This document shows, piece after piece, positions 21,349-31,765 of a stretch of DNA of 64,000 nucleotides. Below the pieces are notes generated by a model. It searched no databases. It saw nothing but the letters and a program-made list of their open reading frames with translations, and had not been told where the DNA came from. The translations under genes were made by a program, and so were the position numbers. The DNA lies in the NCBI RefSeq assembly GCF_007830265.1, contig NZ_VLKE01000001.1:4154001-4218000 (forward strand). Reading direction: 5' to 3'. The stretch is from Micromonospora olivasterospora. GTDB lineage: Bacteria > Actinomycetota > Actinomycetes > Mycobacteriales > Micromonosporaceae. Position 1 is the first letter of the stretch. Every line of letters begins with the position of its first letter.

Positions 21349-22704
21349 GTGAGGGATGTTGTTGATCCGGCTCGTGGGCAGGTCATTGCGGCTGTTTCGG
21401 ACACCTCGCTGGGCGAGGTGGATGCGGGCGTCGGGCGGGCGGAGCGGGCGTACGAGAAATGGCGTCTCGTGGCGCCCGGGGACCGGGCGCGCCTGCTGCG
21501 GCGGTTCGCCGCCGTCGTCGACGCGCATGTGGAGGAGTTGGCCGCGCTGGAGGTCCGCAACGCCGGCCACACCATCGGCAACGCGCGGTGGGAGGCGGGC
21601 AACGTCCGGGACGTGCTCGACTACTACGCGGGCGCGCCGGAGCGGCTCACCGGCCGGCAGATCCCCGTGCCGGGCGGGCTGGACGTCACGTTCCACGAGC
21701 CGCTCGGGGTGGTCGGGGTGATCGTCCCGTGGAACTTCCCGATGCCGATCGCGGCGTGGGGGTTCGCGCCGGCGCTCGCCGCCGGCAACACGGTGGTGCT
21801 CAAGCCGGCCGAGCTGACCCCGCTGACCGCGCTGCGCCTGGCCGAGCTGGGCCGCGAGGCCGGCCTGCCGGAGGGCGTGTTCACCGTGCTGCCCGGGCGG
21901 GGCGCCGTGGTGGGCGAGCGGTTCGTCACCCACCCCGCCGTACGCAAGATCTGCTTCACCGGGTCCACCGAGGTCGGCACCCGGATCATGGCCGGCTGCG
22001 CCGCCCAGGTGAAGCGGCTCACCCTGGAACTGGGCGGCAAGAGCGCCAACATCGTCTTCGCCGACGCCGACCTGGAACAGGCGGCGGCCACCGCCCCGTA
22101 CGCGGTGTTCGACAACGCGGGCCAGGACTGCTGCGCCCGTTCCCGGCTGCTGGTCCAGCGCCCGGTGTACGACCGGTTCCTGGAGCTGCTGGAGCCGGCG
22201 GTGCGCGCCCTGCGGGTGGAGGACCCGGCCCGGGAGACCGCCGAGATGGGGCCGCTGATCTCCGCCGCCCAGCGCGACCGGGTCGCCGGGTACGTCGACG
22301 GCGCGAAGACCGCCTTCACCGGCTCCTGCCCCGCCGGCCCCGGCTTCTGGTACGCCCCGACGGTGCTGCTCGCCGACTCGCCGGCCGACCGGCACTGGCG
22401 GGAGGAGGTCTTCGGGCCGGTGGTGTCCGTGCTCCCGTTCGACGACGAGTCGGACGCGGTCCGGCTGGCCAACGACACCGAGTACGGCCTGTCCGGCTCG
22501 ATCTGGACCCGGGACGTGGGCCGCGCGCTGCGGGTGGCCCGGGCGGTGGAGTCGGGCAACCTCAGCGTCAACTCGCACTCCTCGGTGCGGTACTGGACGC
22601 CGTTCGGCGGCATGAAGCGCTCCGGGCTCGGTCGCGAGCTGGGTCCGGACGCGCTGCACGCCTTCACCGACGTCAAGAACGTGTTCATCTCGACGAAGGA
22701 GTGA
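21349..22704 (+). CDS. NAD(P)-dependent aldehyde dehydrogenase
   Basis: This 451-residue protein starts at GTG 21349 and has standard ALDH motifs: GVVGVIVPWNFPMPI, the cofactor loop FTGSTEVG, the general-base region LELGGKSANIVF with its Glu, the catalytic Cys segment NAGQDCCARSR, and EVFGPVVSVLPF. Next to a gamma-glutamyl-amine ligase it probably oxidises an aminoaldehyde such as gamma-glutamyl-aminobutyraldehyde or a related compound. It is followed after five bases by the SDR gene, in one transcription unit. Confidence 0.92.
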   Translation: MRDVVDPARGQVIAAVSDTSLGEVDAGVGRAERAYEKWRLVAPGDRARLLRRFAAVVDAHVEELAALEVRNAGHTIGNARWEAGNVRDVLDYYAGAPERLTGRQIPVPGGLDVTFHEPLGVVGVIVPWNFPMPIAAWGFAPALAAGNTVVLKPAELTPLTALRLAELGREAGLPEGVFTVLPGRGAVVGERFVTHPAVRKICFTGSTEVGTRIMAGCAAQVKRLTLELGGKSANIVFADADLEQAAATAPYAVFDNAGQDCCARSRLLVQRPVYDRFLELLEPAVRALRVEDPARETAEMGPLISAAQRDRVAGYVDGAKTAFTGSCPAGPGFWYAPTVLLADSPADRHWREEVFGPVVSVLPFDDESDAVRLANDTEYGLSGSIWTRDVGRALRVARAVESGNLSVNSHSSVRYWTPFGGMKRSGLGRELGPDALHAFTDVKNVFISTKE

Positions 22705-22709
22705 GCGCC

Positions 22710-23477
22710 GTGCAGGGACGGCTACAGGACCGGGTCGCCGTGGTGAGCGGGGCGGGCAGCGGCATCGGGCTGGCCACGGTGCGGCGGTTCGCCGCCGAGG
22801 GGGCGCGGGTGGTCTGCGTGGACATCGACGCCGAGGCCGGCAAGCGGGCCGCCGCCGAGGTGGGCGGGGAGTTCGTGGCCGCCGACGTCGCCGACGAGGT
22901 CGCCGTGCGGGACCTCTTCGACGGGGTGGTCGAGCGGCACGGGCGGGTGGACGTGGCGTTCAACAACGCCGGCATCTCCCCGCCCGAGGACGACTCGATC
23001 CTGGAGACCGGGCTGGACGCCTGGGAGCGGGTGCTGCGGGTCAACACCACCAGCGTCTACCTCTGCTGCAAGTACGTCATCCCGCACATGCGCCGGCAGG
23101 GCAAGGGGTCGATCATCAACACGGCGTCCTTCGTCGCGCTGATGGGGGCGGCCACCTCGCAGATCGCGTACACGGCGAGCAAGGGCGGGGTGCTGGCGAT
23201 GACCCGGGAGCTGGGGGTGCAGTTCGCCCGCGAGGGCATCCGGGTCAACGCGCTCTGCCCCGGCCCGATCGCCACCCCGCTGCTGCTGGAGTTGTTCGCC
23301 AAGGACCCGGAGCGGGCCGCCCGCCGGCTGGTGCACGTGCCGATGGGGCGGTTCGGCCGGCCGGAGGAGATCGCGGCGGCGGTGGCGTTCCTGGCCAGCG
23401 ACGACTCGTCGTTCATGACCGCCGCCCAGTTCGTGGTCGACGGCGGGATCACCGGCGCGTACGTCACCCCGCTGTGA
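22710..23477 (+). CDS. short-chain dehydrogenase/reductase (SDR)
   Basis: This 255-residue classical SDR starts at GTG 22710 with GAAGGAG eight bases upstream, overlapping the end of the aldehyde dehydrogenase gene. It has the NAD(P) loop SGAGSGIGLATV, the NNAGIS strand, the active-site YTASKGGVLAM (YxxxK) and CPGPIATPL. The Asp at the end of beta-2 (VVCVDIDAEAG) favours NAD(H). In comparable actinobacterial amine clusters an SDR of this type follows the ALDH; its own substrate is not evident. Confidence 0.9.
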   Translation: MQGRLQDRVAVVSGAGSGIGLATVRRFAAEGARVVCVDIDAEAGKRAAAEVGGEFVAADVADEVAVRDLFDGVVERHGRVDVAFNNAGISPPEDDSILETGLDAWERVLRVNTTSVYLCCKYVIPHMRRQGKGSIINTASFVALMGAATSQIAYTASKGGVLAMTRELGVQFAREGIRVNALCPGPIATPLLLELFAKDPERAARRLVHVPMGRFGRPEEIAAAVAFLASDDSSFMTAAQFVVDGGITGAYVTPL

Positions 23478-23615
23478 GCGCGCGGGGTGCGCCGGCCGCA
23501 GAAAGCGCCGGACGGGCGGAATGCGTTACGTTGCTGGTCCGTCTGGGTAGTAGGCGGGGCGCGGCGGCCGGCCACGCGGGACCGCCGCGGGGCATGGTCT
23601 TGCTCGGGAGGGTGC

Positions 23616-26098
23616 ATGAGTTCGTCCCAGGAGGGCGAGGACGGGGCAAGATCGCCGGACGGGACGGTCCAGGCGCAGCCCCCCGCGCAGGCGGAACTCC
23701 CTGCGCTGCTCACCGCCGCGTTCGACGCGGGCGGTGAGACGGGGCCCGGCTGCGCGCGTTCGACTGGTCCGCCACCCCGCTCGGCGCCCCGTCCGACTGG
23801 TCCCCGGCGCTGGTGCACGCGGTCGGCCGGATGCTCGTCTCCCGGGCGCAGATCGCCATGTTCTGGGGCCCCGAGCACCGGGCCTTCTACAACGACGCAT
23901 ACCGCCCGACGATCGGCGGCAAGCACCCCCACGCCCTCGGCCAGCCGGCGCGGGAGCACTGGGTGGAGACCTGGGACGTGCTCGGCCCGCTGCTGGACTC
24001 GGTCCGTGCCACGGGCGAGCCGTACCGGGGCGAGAACCACCCCTTCGTGCTCGACCGCCACGGCTTCCTGGAGGACGTCTACTTCGACGTCTCGTACGAC
24101 CCGATCCGGGAGGCCGACGGCAGCATCAACGGGATCTTCTGCATCGTCAGCGAGACCACCGGACGGGTGCTCGGCGAGCGGCGGCTGCGGGCGCTGGCCG
24201 AGCTCGGCGGCGACCTGGCCGAGGCGGCGGACGGGGCCGAGCTGGGGCGTGCCGCCGCCCGGACGCTCGACCGGTACCGCGCAGACGTCCCGTTCGCCCT
24301 GGTCTACCTGCGCGACGCCGCCGGTCGGCTCGCGCTGTCCGGCCGCAGCGGCCTCGTCGCCGAGGGCGCGGGCGGGGCCGACCCGACTCCGCTCGGGGAG
24401 GCCGCGACGGCCGTGCTGACCCGGGTCGCGGGCGGTGGGCCCGCCGCCACCGCGGAGACCGCCGACCTGCTGCCCGACGTGCCCGAGGGCGTCGCCGGGC
24501 AGGCGCTGGTGCTGCCGGTCACCGCGACCAACGAGCCGGCGGGCGCGCTCGTCGTCGGGATCTCCACCCGGCTGCCGCTCACCGAGGAGTACCGCACCTT
24601 CTGCGACCTGGTGGCCGCGCAGCTCTCCCGGGCCGTCGGCCGGCAACGGGCGTACGAGCAGGAGCGCGAGCTGCGCGGGCAGACCATCCGGCGGCTGAGC
24701 GCGCTGGCCGACGCGGCCGTCGCGGTGAACACCGCGAGGTCCACCGCCGAGGTGGTCCAGGTCGCCGCCCGGCACGCCGTCGGCCTCGCCGGGGCCGCCC
24801 GCGTGGTGGTCACCGCCGCCGGCGCCCGGTACGAGGCCGACGGCGGCGGGGCGGCCACCGCCGAGCCGGCCGTCGTGCTGCCGCTGACCGGCACCGCCGG
24901 CGAGCAGCTCGGCGAGCTGCGGGTGTGGGCCGGCGACGAGGACGACGCCGGCCCCGGCCGGGCCGCGCTGGCCCAGTTCGCCCGGCTGATCGGCGTACGG
25001 CTGGAGAACGCGCAGCTGTACGAGGCGGAGCACCGCATCGCCAGCACCCTCCAGCACAGCCTGCTGCCCCGGTCGCTGCCCCAGCTGCCCGGCGCGGTGG
25101 TGGCCAGCCGCTACCTGCCCGGCAGCGCCGACGTCGAGGTCGGCGGCGACTGGTACGACGTCATCCGGCCCGACGGCGAGCTGGTGCTGGTCATCGGCGA
25201 CGTGGTCGGCAAGGGCGTGCGGGCCGCCGCGGCGATGGGCCAGCTCCGCAACGCGCTGCGCGCGTACGTGCTGGAGGGTTACGACCCGGGCGAGGCGCTG
25301 ACCCGGCTCAACCGGCTGGTCTGCTCCGCCGAGCAGCCGTCCTTCGCGACGGTGGTCTGCCTCTGCTACACCCCCGGCCGGTTGCGGTACGCCAGCGCGG
25401 GCCACCCGTCCCCGCTGCTGATCCGGGGGGACGAGGTGACCCTCCTGCACGACCGCGCGCTCGGGCCGCCCGTGGGCGCCGTCCCCGCCATGACGTACCG
25501 GACCGTGGAGGGCGCCCTGGCGACCGGCTCCCGGCTGCTGCTCTACACCGACGGCCTGATCGAGGACCGCGAGCTCGGCATCGACGCCGCCCTCGGCCAG
25601 CTCCGGGCGGACGCCACCCGGCCCGGCGAGCACGTCTCCGACCTGGTCGACGCGGTCGTCGCGCGGGTGGCCGCGCGCCCCCGCCGCGACGACGTGGCGG
25701 TCCTCGCGCTGGAGGCGACCGAGCCGCACCGGTTCGCGCTGCGGCTGCCGGCCGACCCGACCAGGCTGAGCGTGCTGCGCAAGCGGCTGGAGGACTTCCT
25801 CGTCGCCCACAGGGTCGGCGCGACCGACGTGTTCGACCTGACCGTGGCGGTCTCCGAGGCCGCCGCGAACGCCATCGAGCACCCGGTCGACCCGGCCGAG
25901 CCGGCGATCGGCGTCGAGGTGACCATCGCCGACGACGAGGTGGTGGCCACGGTGCGGGACACCGGCCGGTGGCGCGAGCCGACCGGGGCGGGTTTCCGGG
26001 GGCGCGGGTTGGCGCTGATCAGGGCGCTCGGCGAGCTCAGCGTAAGCCGTACCACCGAGGGGACCGAGGTGACGCTGCGCCGGCGGCTGCAGGGCTGA
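23616..26098 (+). CDS. PAS-GAF-SpoIIE phosphatase with anti-sigma-factor-type ATPase (apparent frameshift near 23742)
   Basis: The likely start is ATG 23616, just after GGGAGGG. The frame closes shortly after 23742, where one extra G in the run at 23741-23744 would restore ETGARLRAFDWSATPLG and join the main frame, open to 26098; without it, the first usable start there is GTG 23813. Domains in order: PAS-like (FWGPEHRAFYNDAY), two GAF-like regions (about 24180-24640 and 24690-25010), PP2C/SpoIIE (STLQHSLLPRSLPQLPG, VGGDWYDVI, VIGDVVGKG, ASAGHPSPLL) and a C-terminal HATPase (AVSEAAANAIEH, RGRGLALIRALG). Such proteins dephosphorylate STAS antagonists and may bind sigma factors; a STAS gene faces it. 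Confidence 0.85.
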
Positions 26099-26137
26099 GG
26101 CCCGGGGCGGGCGTGTCGACGGCCGGCGGGGCGGGGA

Positions 26138-26464
26138 TCAGGCGGGGGAGACCCAGCCCTGCTCGGCCAGGCCCGCGATTTCCAGCACCCGGCGGACCTG
26201 CCGGGACGGCAGCACCGTCAGCGTGCCCGGGCACCGCTGGGCGAGCCGGACCACGGCGTGGATCGCCGCCGAGTCGAAGAACGTGACCGCCAGCAGGTCG
26301 AGGGTGATCCGGCCGGCCGGCTCGCGCAGGGCGGTCTGGAGCATGGTGTCCGCGGTGGCCATGTCGACCTCGCCGGAGACCACCACGCGGACGTGGTCGC
26401 CGTCGCTCTCCGTCCGGGCGGAGAAGACGGGAGGTTCGCCCCCTAGATCCACGCATGACACCAT
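26138..26464 (-). CDS. STAS-domain anti-sigma-factor antagonist
   Basis: The 108-residue protein is a single STAS domain: VVSGEVDMATADTMLQTAL, then LLAVTFFDSAAIHAVVRLA with the phosphorylatable Ser in FDSAAI, and LPSRQVRRVLEIAGL. It should swing between a phosphorylated, inactive form and a form that sequesters an anti-sigma kinase. The SpoIIE-type phosphatase converging on it ends only 40 bases away and is a natural partner. The start is placed at the ATG ending at 26464; a longer frame begins at 26491 without a better site. Confidence 0.85.
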   Translation of the reverse strand: MVSCVDLGGEPPVFSARTESDGDHVRVVVSGEVDMATADTMLQTALREPAGRITLDLLAVTFFDSAAIHAVVRLAQRCPGTLTVLPSRQVRRVLEIAGLAEQGWVSPA

Positions 26465-26580
26465 GGCACAGCGGCAGTGCCTCGGCAACAACCCGGCGTG
26501 CGGTGGCGGTGGCCGAGGTCACCGTCCGCGCCGGGCCCGCGCCTCGGCGGCGGGAGCGGGGCCGGCGATAGGCTGACGGC

Positions 26581-27438
26581 ATGACCGCCCGTGCGCCGCT
26601 GACCCCAGGCACGCTCTCCCCGGTGCGACCGGTTCCCGGCACCATCGTCCGACCCGAGTACGTGGGCAAGAAACGACCCCAGGAGTACCGCGGCTCGCAC
26701 GTGCAGACGCCGGAGACGGTCGAGCGGATGCGGATCGCCAGCCGGCTCGCCGCCCAGGCCACGCAGCTCGCCGGCGAGCACTGCAAGCCGGGGGTGACCA
26801 CCGACGAGATCGACAGGGTGGTGCACGAGTTCCTCTGCGACCACGGCGCCTACCCCTCGACGCTGGGCTACAAGGGCTTCCCGAAGTCCTGCTGCACCAG
26901 CCTCAACGAGGTGATCTGCCACGGCATCCCGGACTCCACGGTCCTGCAGGACGGCGACATCATCAACGTCGACGTCACCGCGTACATCGGCGGGGTGCAC
27001 GGCGACACCAACGCCACCTTCTGTGTCGGCGAGGTCAGCGAGGAGGTCCGGCTGCTGGTCGAGCGCACCCACACGGCGATGATGCGCGGCATCAGGGCGG
27101 TCGCCCCGGGCCGGCAGATCAACGTGATCGGCCGGGTCATCGAGTCGTACGCCAAGCGGTTCGGCTACGGTGTGGTCCGCGACTTCACCGGCCACGGCAT
27201 CGGCGAGTCCTTCCACAGCGGCCTCTACGTGCCGCACTACGACACCACCCGCCCGACCGACGTGATGGAGCCGGGGATGACGTTCACGATCGAGCCGATG
27301 ATCACCCTCGGCACCTACCAGTACGACATGTGGGACGACGGCTGGACGGTCGTCACCAAGGACCGGAAGTGGACGGCCCAGTTCGAGCACACGATCGTGG
27401 TGACCGAGGACGGCCACGAGATCCTGACCCTGCCGTGA
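26581..27438 (+). CDS. map: methionine aminopeptidase, type I
   Basis: It removes the initiator Met from nascent proteins. The 285-residue product has the pita-bread metal ligands in order: two Asp in [20 protein letters not shown], His in [11 protein letters not shown], Glu in FTIEPM and Glu in AQFEHTIVV. The N-terminal extension of ~45 residues ([13 protein letters not shown]) is like that of the longer actinobacterial MetAP. Its stop overlaps the GTG of the next gene (GTGA). Confidence 0.96.
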   Translation: MTARAPLTPGTLSPVRPVPGTIVRPEYVGKKRPQEYRGSHVQTPETVERMRIASRLAAQATQLAGEHCKPGVTTDEIDRVVHEFLCDHGAYPSTLGYKGFPKSCCTSLNEVICHGIPDSTVLQDGDIINVDVTAYIGGVHGDTNATFCVGEVSEEVRLLVERTHTAMMRGIRAVAPGRQINVIGRVIESYAKRFGYGVVRDFTGHGIGESFHSGLYVPHYDTTRPTDVMEPGMTFTIEPMITLGTYQYDMWDDGWTVVTKDRKWTAQFEHTIVVTEDGHEILTLP

Positions 27439-28148
27439 CCGACACCCCGGCGGCGCTGCGGGAGGCGCACCACGCGGACGTGTCCGGCGGCTGGCTGCGG
27501 CCGGCCGTGTTCGGCGCGATGGACGGCCTGGTCACCAACATCGCCCTGATCGCGGGCGTGGGCGGCGGCGGGGTGTCGCCGCGCAGCGTGGTGCTCACGG
27601 GCGTCGCGGGCCTGGTCGCGGGCGCCATCTCGATGGGGTTGGGCGAATACACCAGCGTCCGCTCGGCCAACGAGCAGGTGGCCGCCGAGGTGGCCAAGGA
27701 GCGGCGGGAGCTGGAGCGGCACCCGGAGGCGGAGGCCCGCGAGCTGGCCGACGCCTGGGTGGCCCGCGGCCTGCCCCGCGACCTGGCCACGCAGATGGCC
27801 GAGGCGGTGCGGCGCAACCCGGAGGAGGCGCTGCGCGTGCACGTCCGGGAGGAGTTGGGCGTCGACCCGGACGAGCAGCCCAGCCCCTGGGCGGCGGCGG
27901 TCTCGTCGTGCCTGTTCTTCTCCGTCGGCGCGCTGATCCCGCTGCTGACGTACCTGTTCGGGGCCACCAGTCTGTGGCCGGCCCTGGCCGTCGGCGGGGC
28001 CGGCCTGTTCGCGGCGGGCGCGATCGTGGCCCGGTTCACCAACCGCCGCTGGTGGGTCGGCGGGCTGCGCCAACTCCTCCTCGGCGCCGCGGCGGCCGCC
28101 GCGACGTACGGGGTCGGCACCCTCGTCGGCATCCAGGGCGGCCTGTAG
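27435..28148 (+). CDS. VIT1/CCC1-family membrane transporter
   Basis: This 237-residue membrane protein has the VIT family helices: [20 protein letters not shown] with the conserved Asp, then [19 protein letters not shown], a cytoplasmic helical stretch rich in Glu ([17 protein letters not shown]) that binds metal in the family, and three C-terminal helices. Relatives move Fe2+ or Mn2+ out of the cytosol. GTG 27435 overlaps the map stop, so it depends on map transcription and probably translation. Confidence 0.9.
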   Translation: MTDTPAALREAHHADVSGGWLRPAVFGAMDGLVTNIALIAGVGGGGVSPRSVVLTGVAGLVAGAISMGLGEYTSVRSANEQVAAEVAKERRELERHPEAEARELADAWVARGLPRDLATQMAEAVRRNPEEALRVHVREELGVDPDEQPSPWAAAVSSCLFFSVGALIPLLTYLFGATSLWPALAVGGAGLFAAGAIVARFTNRRWWVGGLRQLLLGAAAAAATYGVGTLVGIQGGL

Positions 28149-28157
28149 GACCCCTCC

Positions 28158-28870
28158 TCACGCTCCGGCGAGCAGGTCGTCGACCGTGCCGTCGACGAGG
28201 CGGCCCCGGCCGGCCAGCTCCTCGGCCTGCCGCTTCAGCACGGCGCCCACCTCGGTCATGTCCGCGCCCGCCAGCCCCGTACGCCGCACGGCGTCCCCCG
28301 GGTCGCGGAAGTAGGTGCGGGTGAGCAGCCCGCTCACGGTGGCCGCCGCGAGGCGGGCCTCGCCGAGCATCAGCAGCGCCTGGTCCGTCTCGTACCAGGC
28401 GGCGAGCCGGGCGGCCCGGGCGTGCGCCGCCCAGCCCCGGTACCACGCCTGGCGGGCGGCGCCGGTGAACTCCGCCGGCCGGGCCCGGGCCAGTGCGCCC
28501 AGGTGCTCGTCCCGGAGGGCCCGCAGCCAGCCGGTGGGGTCGTGCAGTGGGCGGGTGGTGACGTACCGGTCGGCCGTCAGCGGCCAGAGCGGGGAGATCG
28601 ACCGCGCCTGGTCGAGGTAGTCGTCGGCGGCGGCGACGGTCAGGTCGACCAGCACCCCGTCGACCCGGCGGGTCGCCGGGGCGGGCCCGAGCCGGCCCGG
28701 TACGTGGCGACGAGCAGCCCCACCTCGCCGTCCCCGCCGCCGTCGTCGTCGCCGTGAGCCAGCGGGCCGTGCACCGCGACCGCGAGGACGCCGGCCGGGA
28801 AGCGCCGGCGGGCGGCGTCCGCGACCCGTTCCGCCACCGTCCACCGGGGATCGTCCTGGTACGGATTCAC
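28158..28870 (-). CDS. nucleotidyltransferase-like protein, frameshifted
   Basis: The start MNPYQDDPRW at 28870 leads into a small alpha/beta fold (FPAGVLAVAVHGPLAHGDDD, then DGEVGLLVATYR) resembling the palm of aminoglycoside-type nucleotidyltransferases. The C-terminal helical part (WLRALRDEHLGALARARPAE, RQAWYRGWAAHARAARLAAW) continues in another frame to 28158. One extra G in the minus-strand run at 28686-28688 joins them. The usual GSxxxGxxDxxSD motif is only partly visible (GDDDGGGDGEVGL), so enzyme activity is uncertain. A conserved resistance role should not be assumed. Confidence 0.68.
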
Positions 28871-29005
28871 GAACCACCTCTACCTCGTGACTGCGAGCTC
28901 CAGCCTAGTCACTCCTGGTCCTCCCACCCGACACCGCCGCGCCCCCGCCCCCCACGCGCGAAAGAGGCCCGGGGCGGGGCGAGGCGGGGCGGGGCGGGCT
29001 CATCG

Positions 29006-31765
29006 TCAGTCCAGGCGGCGCCCGACCGCGAGCCGGGACCGGGTGAACAGGCCCGCGCCGAGCATCGCCGCCAGCGGCACCACCGTCAGCACGCCGAGGG
29101 TGAGCCAGGGGACCACCAGCGGGTACGGCTCCACCACCGGCCAGGCCGTGGCGTCCCGGCGGTTCAGCGCGGTCAGGATGATGGCCCCGGTGCCCAGCCC
29201 GGCCACCATGCCCAGCGCCGAGCCGAGCACGGCGATCACCCCGGCCTGCCAGAGCGAGAGCACCCGGCGCATCCGCGGGCTGGCCCCCACGGCGGCCAGC
29301 GTGGACAGGTCGGCGCGTCCCTCGGCCGCGGCGAGCCCCGTGGCGACGGCCGCGGCGCCGACGGTGATCAGGCCGGAGCCGATCGCGAGCAGCAGCAGGA
29401 GCGGACGCTGGTCGCCCGCACCGGGCCCGCGCTCCACGTCGACGCTCATCGGACCGAGTGGGCGCAGCGCGGTGGCGAACCGGTTCTGCTGGGCCGGGGT
29501 CGGCGCGGCGGCGGTGTCCAGCACGTAGCCGAACCGCTGCGCGGCGAGCCCGAGCCGGGTGGCGGCGGCGGGGGACAGCACGAGCAGGTCGGCGTCCACG
29601 GTGCCGCGCAGCGCGTACCCGGGGACGGTCGTGGTGCGGGACGCGACCGACGACGAATCGTCCCGCGAGCGTACGGCGGAGAGGGTGACCCGGCCGTCGA
29701 GCACCTGCTGCGGGTCGCCGACCACCACGCCGCCGGCCCGCAGCACGCGCCGCGCGGCGGCCACCTCCTCCGGGGTGGTTCCGGTGAGCCCGGCCAGCGC
29801 GTCGCCGTCGTCGATCAGCCCGGGCGCCGAGAAGCCGCCGCTGTACCCGGTGGCCAGCCGGGCGCAGCGCGGGTCGGCCTGCGCCCGGTCCCGGGCGGCC
29901 GGGTCGCGTGGGGCCGCCGTGCGGTACGGGCACGCCCGGCCCGGCGGCAGGACCGCCCGGACCTGGCAGGACTCGCCGGGCTCGCTGGGCGCGGCGCAGA
30001 CCGGGGAGTCGAGCCCGGCCACGCTGCTCGGCGGCAGCTCGGTGGCCGCGAGCGCGGCGACCCGGGCCACGGGCGGCGGCTTCCCCGGGCCGTCCGGGCC
30101 GTTCCAGATGACGACGACGTGCCCGTACGGCAGCCCGGGCCGGTAGTTGGCCCGATCCCGGGCCTCGTCGCTGGCCACGTAGCCGCCGAGGGCGACGCTG
30201 CCCGCGACGGCGGCCATGACCGCGGAGATGGCGGGGGCGGCGGAGGAGCGGTTGCGGCTGGCGTCGCGCAGCGCGATCCGGGGCGCCAGCGGCAGCCACC
30301 GGCCGGCCAGGGCGAGCAGTCCGATCAGCGTCGGGGTGGCGAAGACCAGCCCCAGCTCGCCGATGACCACGCCGGCGAGGAGCACCGGCGTGCTGGTGCG
30401 CGCGGCCCCGAGCGCGGCCAGCGCCGCGCCGCCGGCGGCCAGCAGGACCCCGACCAGCGGCCAGCGCCGCCGGTGCGGGGGCGGGGTCCGCCGCCCCGCG
30501 AGGCCCGCCAGCACGTCCTGCCGCGCGGCGGTCCAGGCCGGCGCGAGCGCCGCGAGCACCCCGGCCAGCACCGCGACCGCGGCGAGCGCCGCCAGCGCGG
30601 CCGGAAAGACGCGGTACGCCCCGAAGCGCGCCTGGACGACGTACTCCTCGACCAGGGGCCGGGCGGCGAACGCGGCGGCGACGCCCAGCGTCAGGCCGGC
30701 GGCGGCCCCGGCGCAGCCCAGCACGACCCCGTCGGCCAGCACGACGCGGCGCAGGTGCGCGGCGTCCCCGCCGGCCACCGCGACCAGCGCGAGGTCCCGG
30801 CGGCGGCGGCGGACGCCGACGGCGAACGCCGGACCGACCAGCAGCACCACCTCCAGCAGGCCGAGGCCGCCGATCAGCACGGCGTTGCCGGCGTCCTCCG
30901 CGCTCAGCGGGGCGTCCAGTCCGGGCTCCGCGGCCGGGTTCGCGGTACGGGCGGCCACCACGATCCCGCGCGCGTTGAGCCGCTCCACCAAACCGGGGTC
31001 GGGGCCGCCGGGCAGTTCCACGAGCCAGCTCACCTCGGCCTGCGGGTCGACCGACGAACCGGACGCCGGGGGCAGGGCGACGGCGGCGCGCAGGGTGTCG
31101 GCGAACTCCACCTCCCCGACGACCCGCCGCTGGCCCGAGCCGTCGGCGGGGGCGACCCGGCCGCCGACGCGGACGTGCAGCCGGCGCAGCGCGGCACGGT
31201 TCAGCGCCACCTCGTCGGGGCCGGCCGGCGCCCGGCCGCGGACCAGCCGCGCGTGCCCGCGCAGCAGCGGCTCGGTGAGGTCCAGCACGTGCCCAACCAG
31301 CGGCTCGTACCCGTCCCCGACCCGGACCTCGAACGACAGCCACCGTCGCACCTCGGCGACCCGGCTCCCGGCGGGCAACAGAGGGGCGACCTCCCCGAAG
31401 GTGGCCGGACGGACGCGGCTGGGCACGCCGTCGCGCGCGTACCAGGTGTCGCCCCAGGCGTCCTGGGCCAGTGGCCCGTCGGTGTACCAGCGCAGCTCCG
31501 CGTCGGCGGCGCCGAGCAGCCGGTCGACCCGCTCGGACCGGGTCAGCTCCGACATGTCGTAGCTGACCGCCACGAAGGTCAACGCCAGCACCGGCAGGGC
31601 GATCATCGCCAGCACCAGGGCGGTCCGGCCCCGGGCCCGCCGCGCCTCGCGCCGGGCGATGCGCAGGGCCGCCCGCCACGAGCGCAGTGCCGCCACGATC
31701 TGCCGGCACCGCCCGGGCCGGCCCGCGGCGCCCGCCGGCGCCGCGTCGGGGAGCTCCCGGCTCAC
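29006..31765 (-). CDS. FtsX/MacB-type ABC permease
   Basis: The GTG start at 31765 overlaps the stop of the ATPase gene (GTGA). The 919-residue protein has an N-terminal helix (ALVLAMIALPVLALTFVAV), a large extracytoplasmic domain, then two FtsX-type helix blocks, AVLIGGLGLLEVVLLVGPAF to about residue 480 and LITVGAAAVATGLAAAEG near the C-terminus, ending RSRLAVGRRLD. This is the double-FtsX layout of actinobacterial antimicrobial-peptide or lipoprotein-type permeases. It works with the ATPase at 31762. A longer open frame upstream, to 33088, is not a real fusion (see the PadR gene). Confidence 0.88.
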   Translation of the reverse strand: MSRELPDAAPAGAAGRPGRCRQIVAALRSWRAALRIARREARRARGRTALVLAMIALPVLALTFVAVSYDMSELTRSERVDRLLGAADAELRWYTDGPLAQDAWGDTWYARDGVPSRVRPATFGEVAPLLPAGSRVAEVRRWLSFEVRVGDGYEPLVGHVLDLTEPLLRGHARLVRGRAPAGPDEVALNRAALRRLHVRVGGRVAPADGSGQRRVVGEVEFADTLRAAVALPPASGSSVDPQAEVSWLVELPGGPDPGLVERLNARGIVVAARTANPAAEPGLDAPLSAEDAGNAVLIGGLGLLEVVLLVGPAFAVGVRRRRRDLALVAVAGGDAAHLRRVVLADGVVLGCAGAAAGLTLGVAAAFAARPLVEEYVVQARFGAYRVFPAALAALAAVAVLAGVLAALAPAWTAARQDVLAGLAGRRTPPPHRRRWPLVGVLLAAGGAALAALGAARTSTPVLLAGVVIGELGLVFATPTLIGLLALAGRWLPLAPRIALRDASRNRSSAAPAISAVMAAVAGSVALGGYVASDEARDRANYRPGLPYGHVVVIWNGPDGPGKPPPVARVAALAATELPPSSVAGLDSPVCAAPSEPGESCQVRAVLPPGRACPYRTAAPRDPAARDRAQADPRCARLATGYSGGFSAPGLIDDGDALAGLTGTTPEEVAAARRVLRAGGVVVGDPQQVLDGRVTLSAVRSRDDSSSVASRTTTVPGYALRGTVDADLLVLSPAAATRLGLAAQRFGYVLDTAAAPTPAQQNRFATALRPLGPMSVDVERGPGAGDQRPLLLLLAIGSGLITVGAAAVATGLAAAEGRADLSTLAAVGASPRMRRVLSLWQAGVIAVLGSALGMVAGLGTGAIILTALNRRDATAWPVVEPYPLVVPWLTLGVLTVVPLAAMLGAGLFTRSRLAVGRRLD

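Noticed and set aside
28970..29004. ggggcggggcgaggcgggg runs as a G-quadruplex regulatory site
   Set aside because: They are simple GC-rich sequence between same-strand genes. Nothing ties them to regulation.
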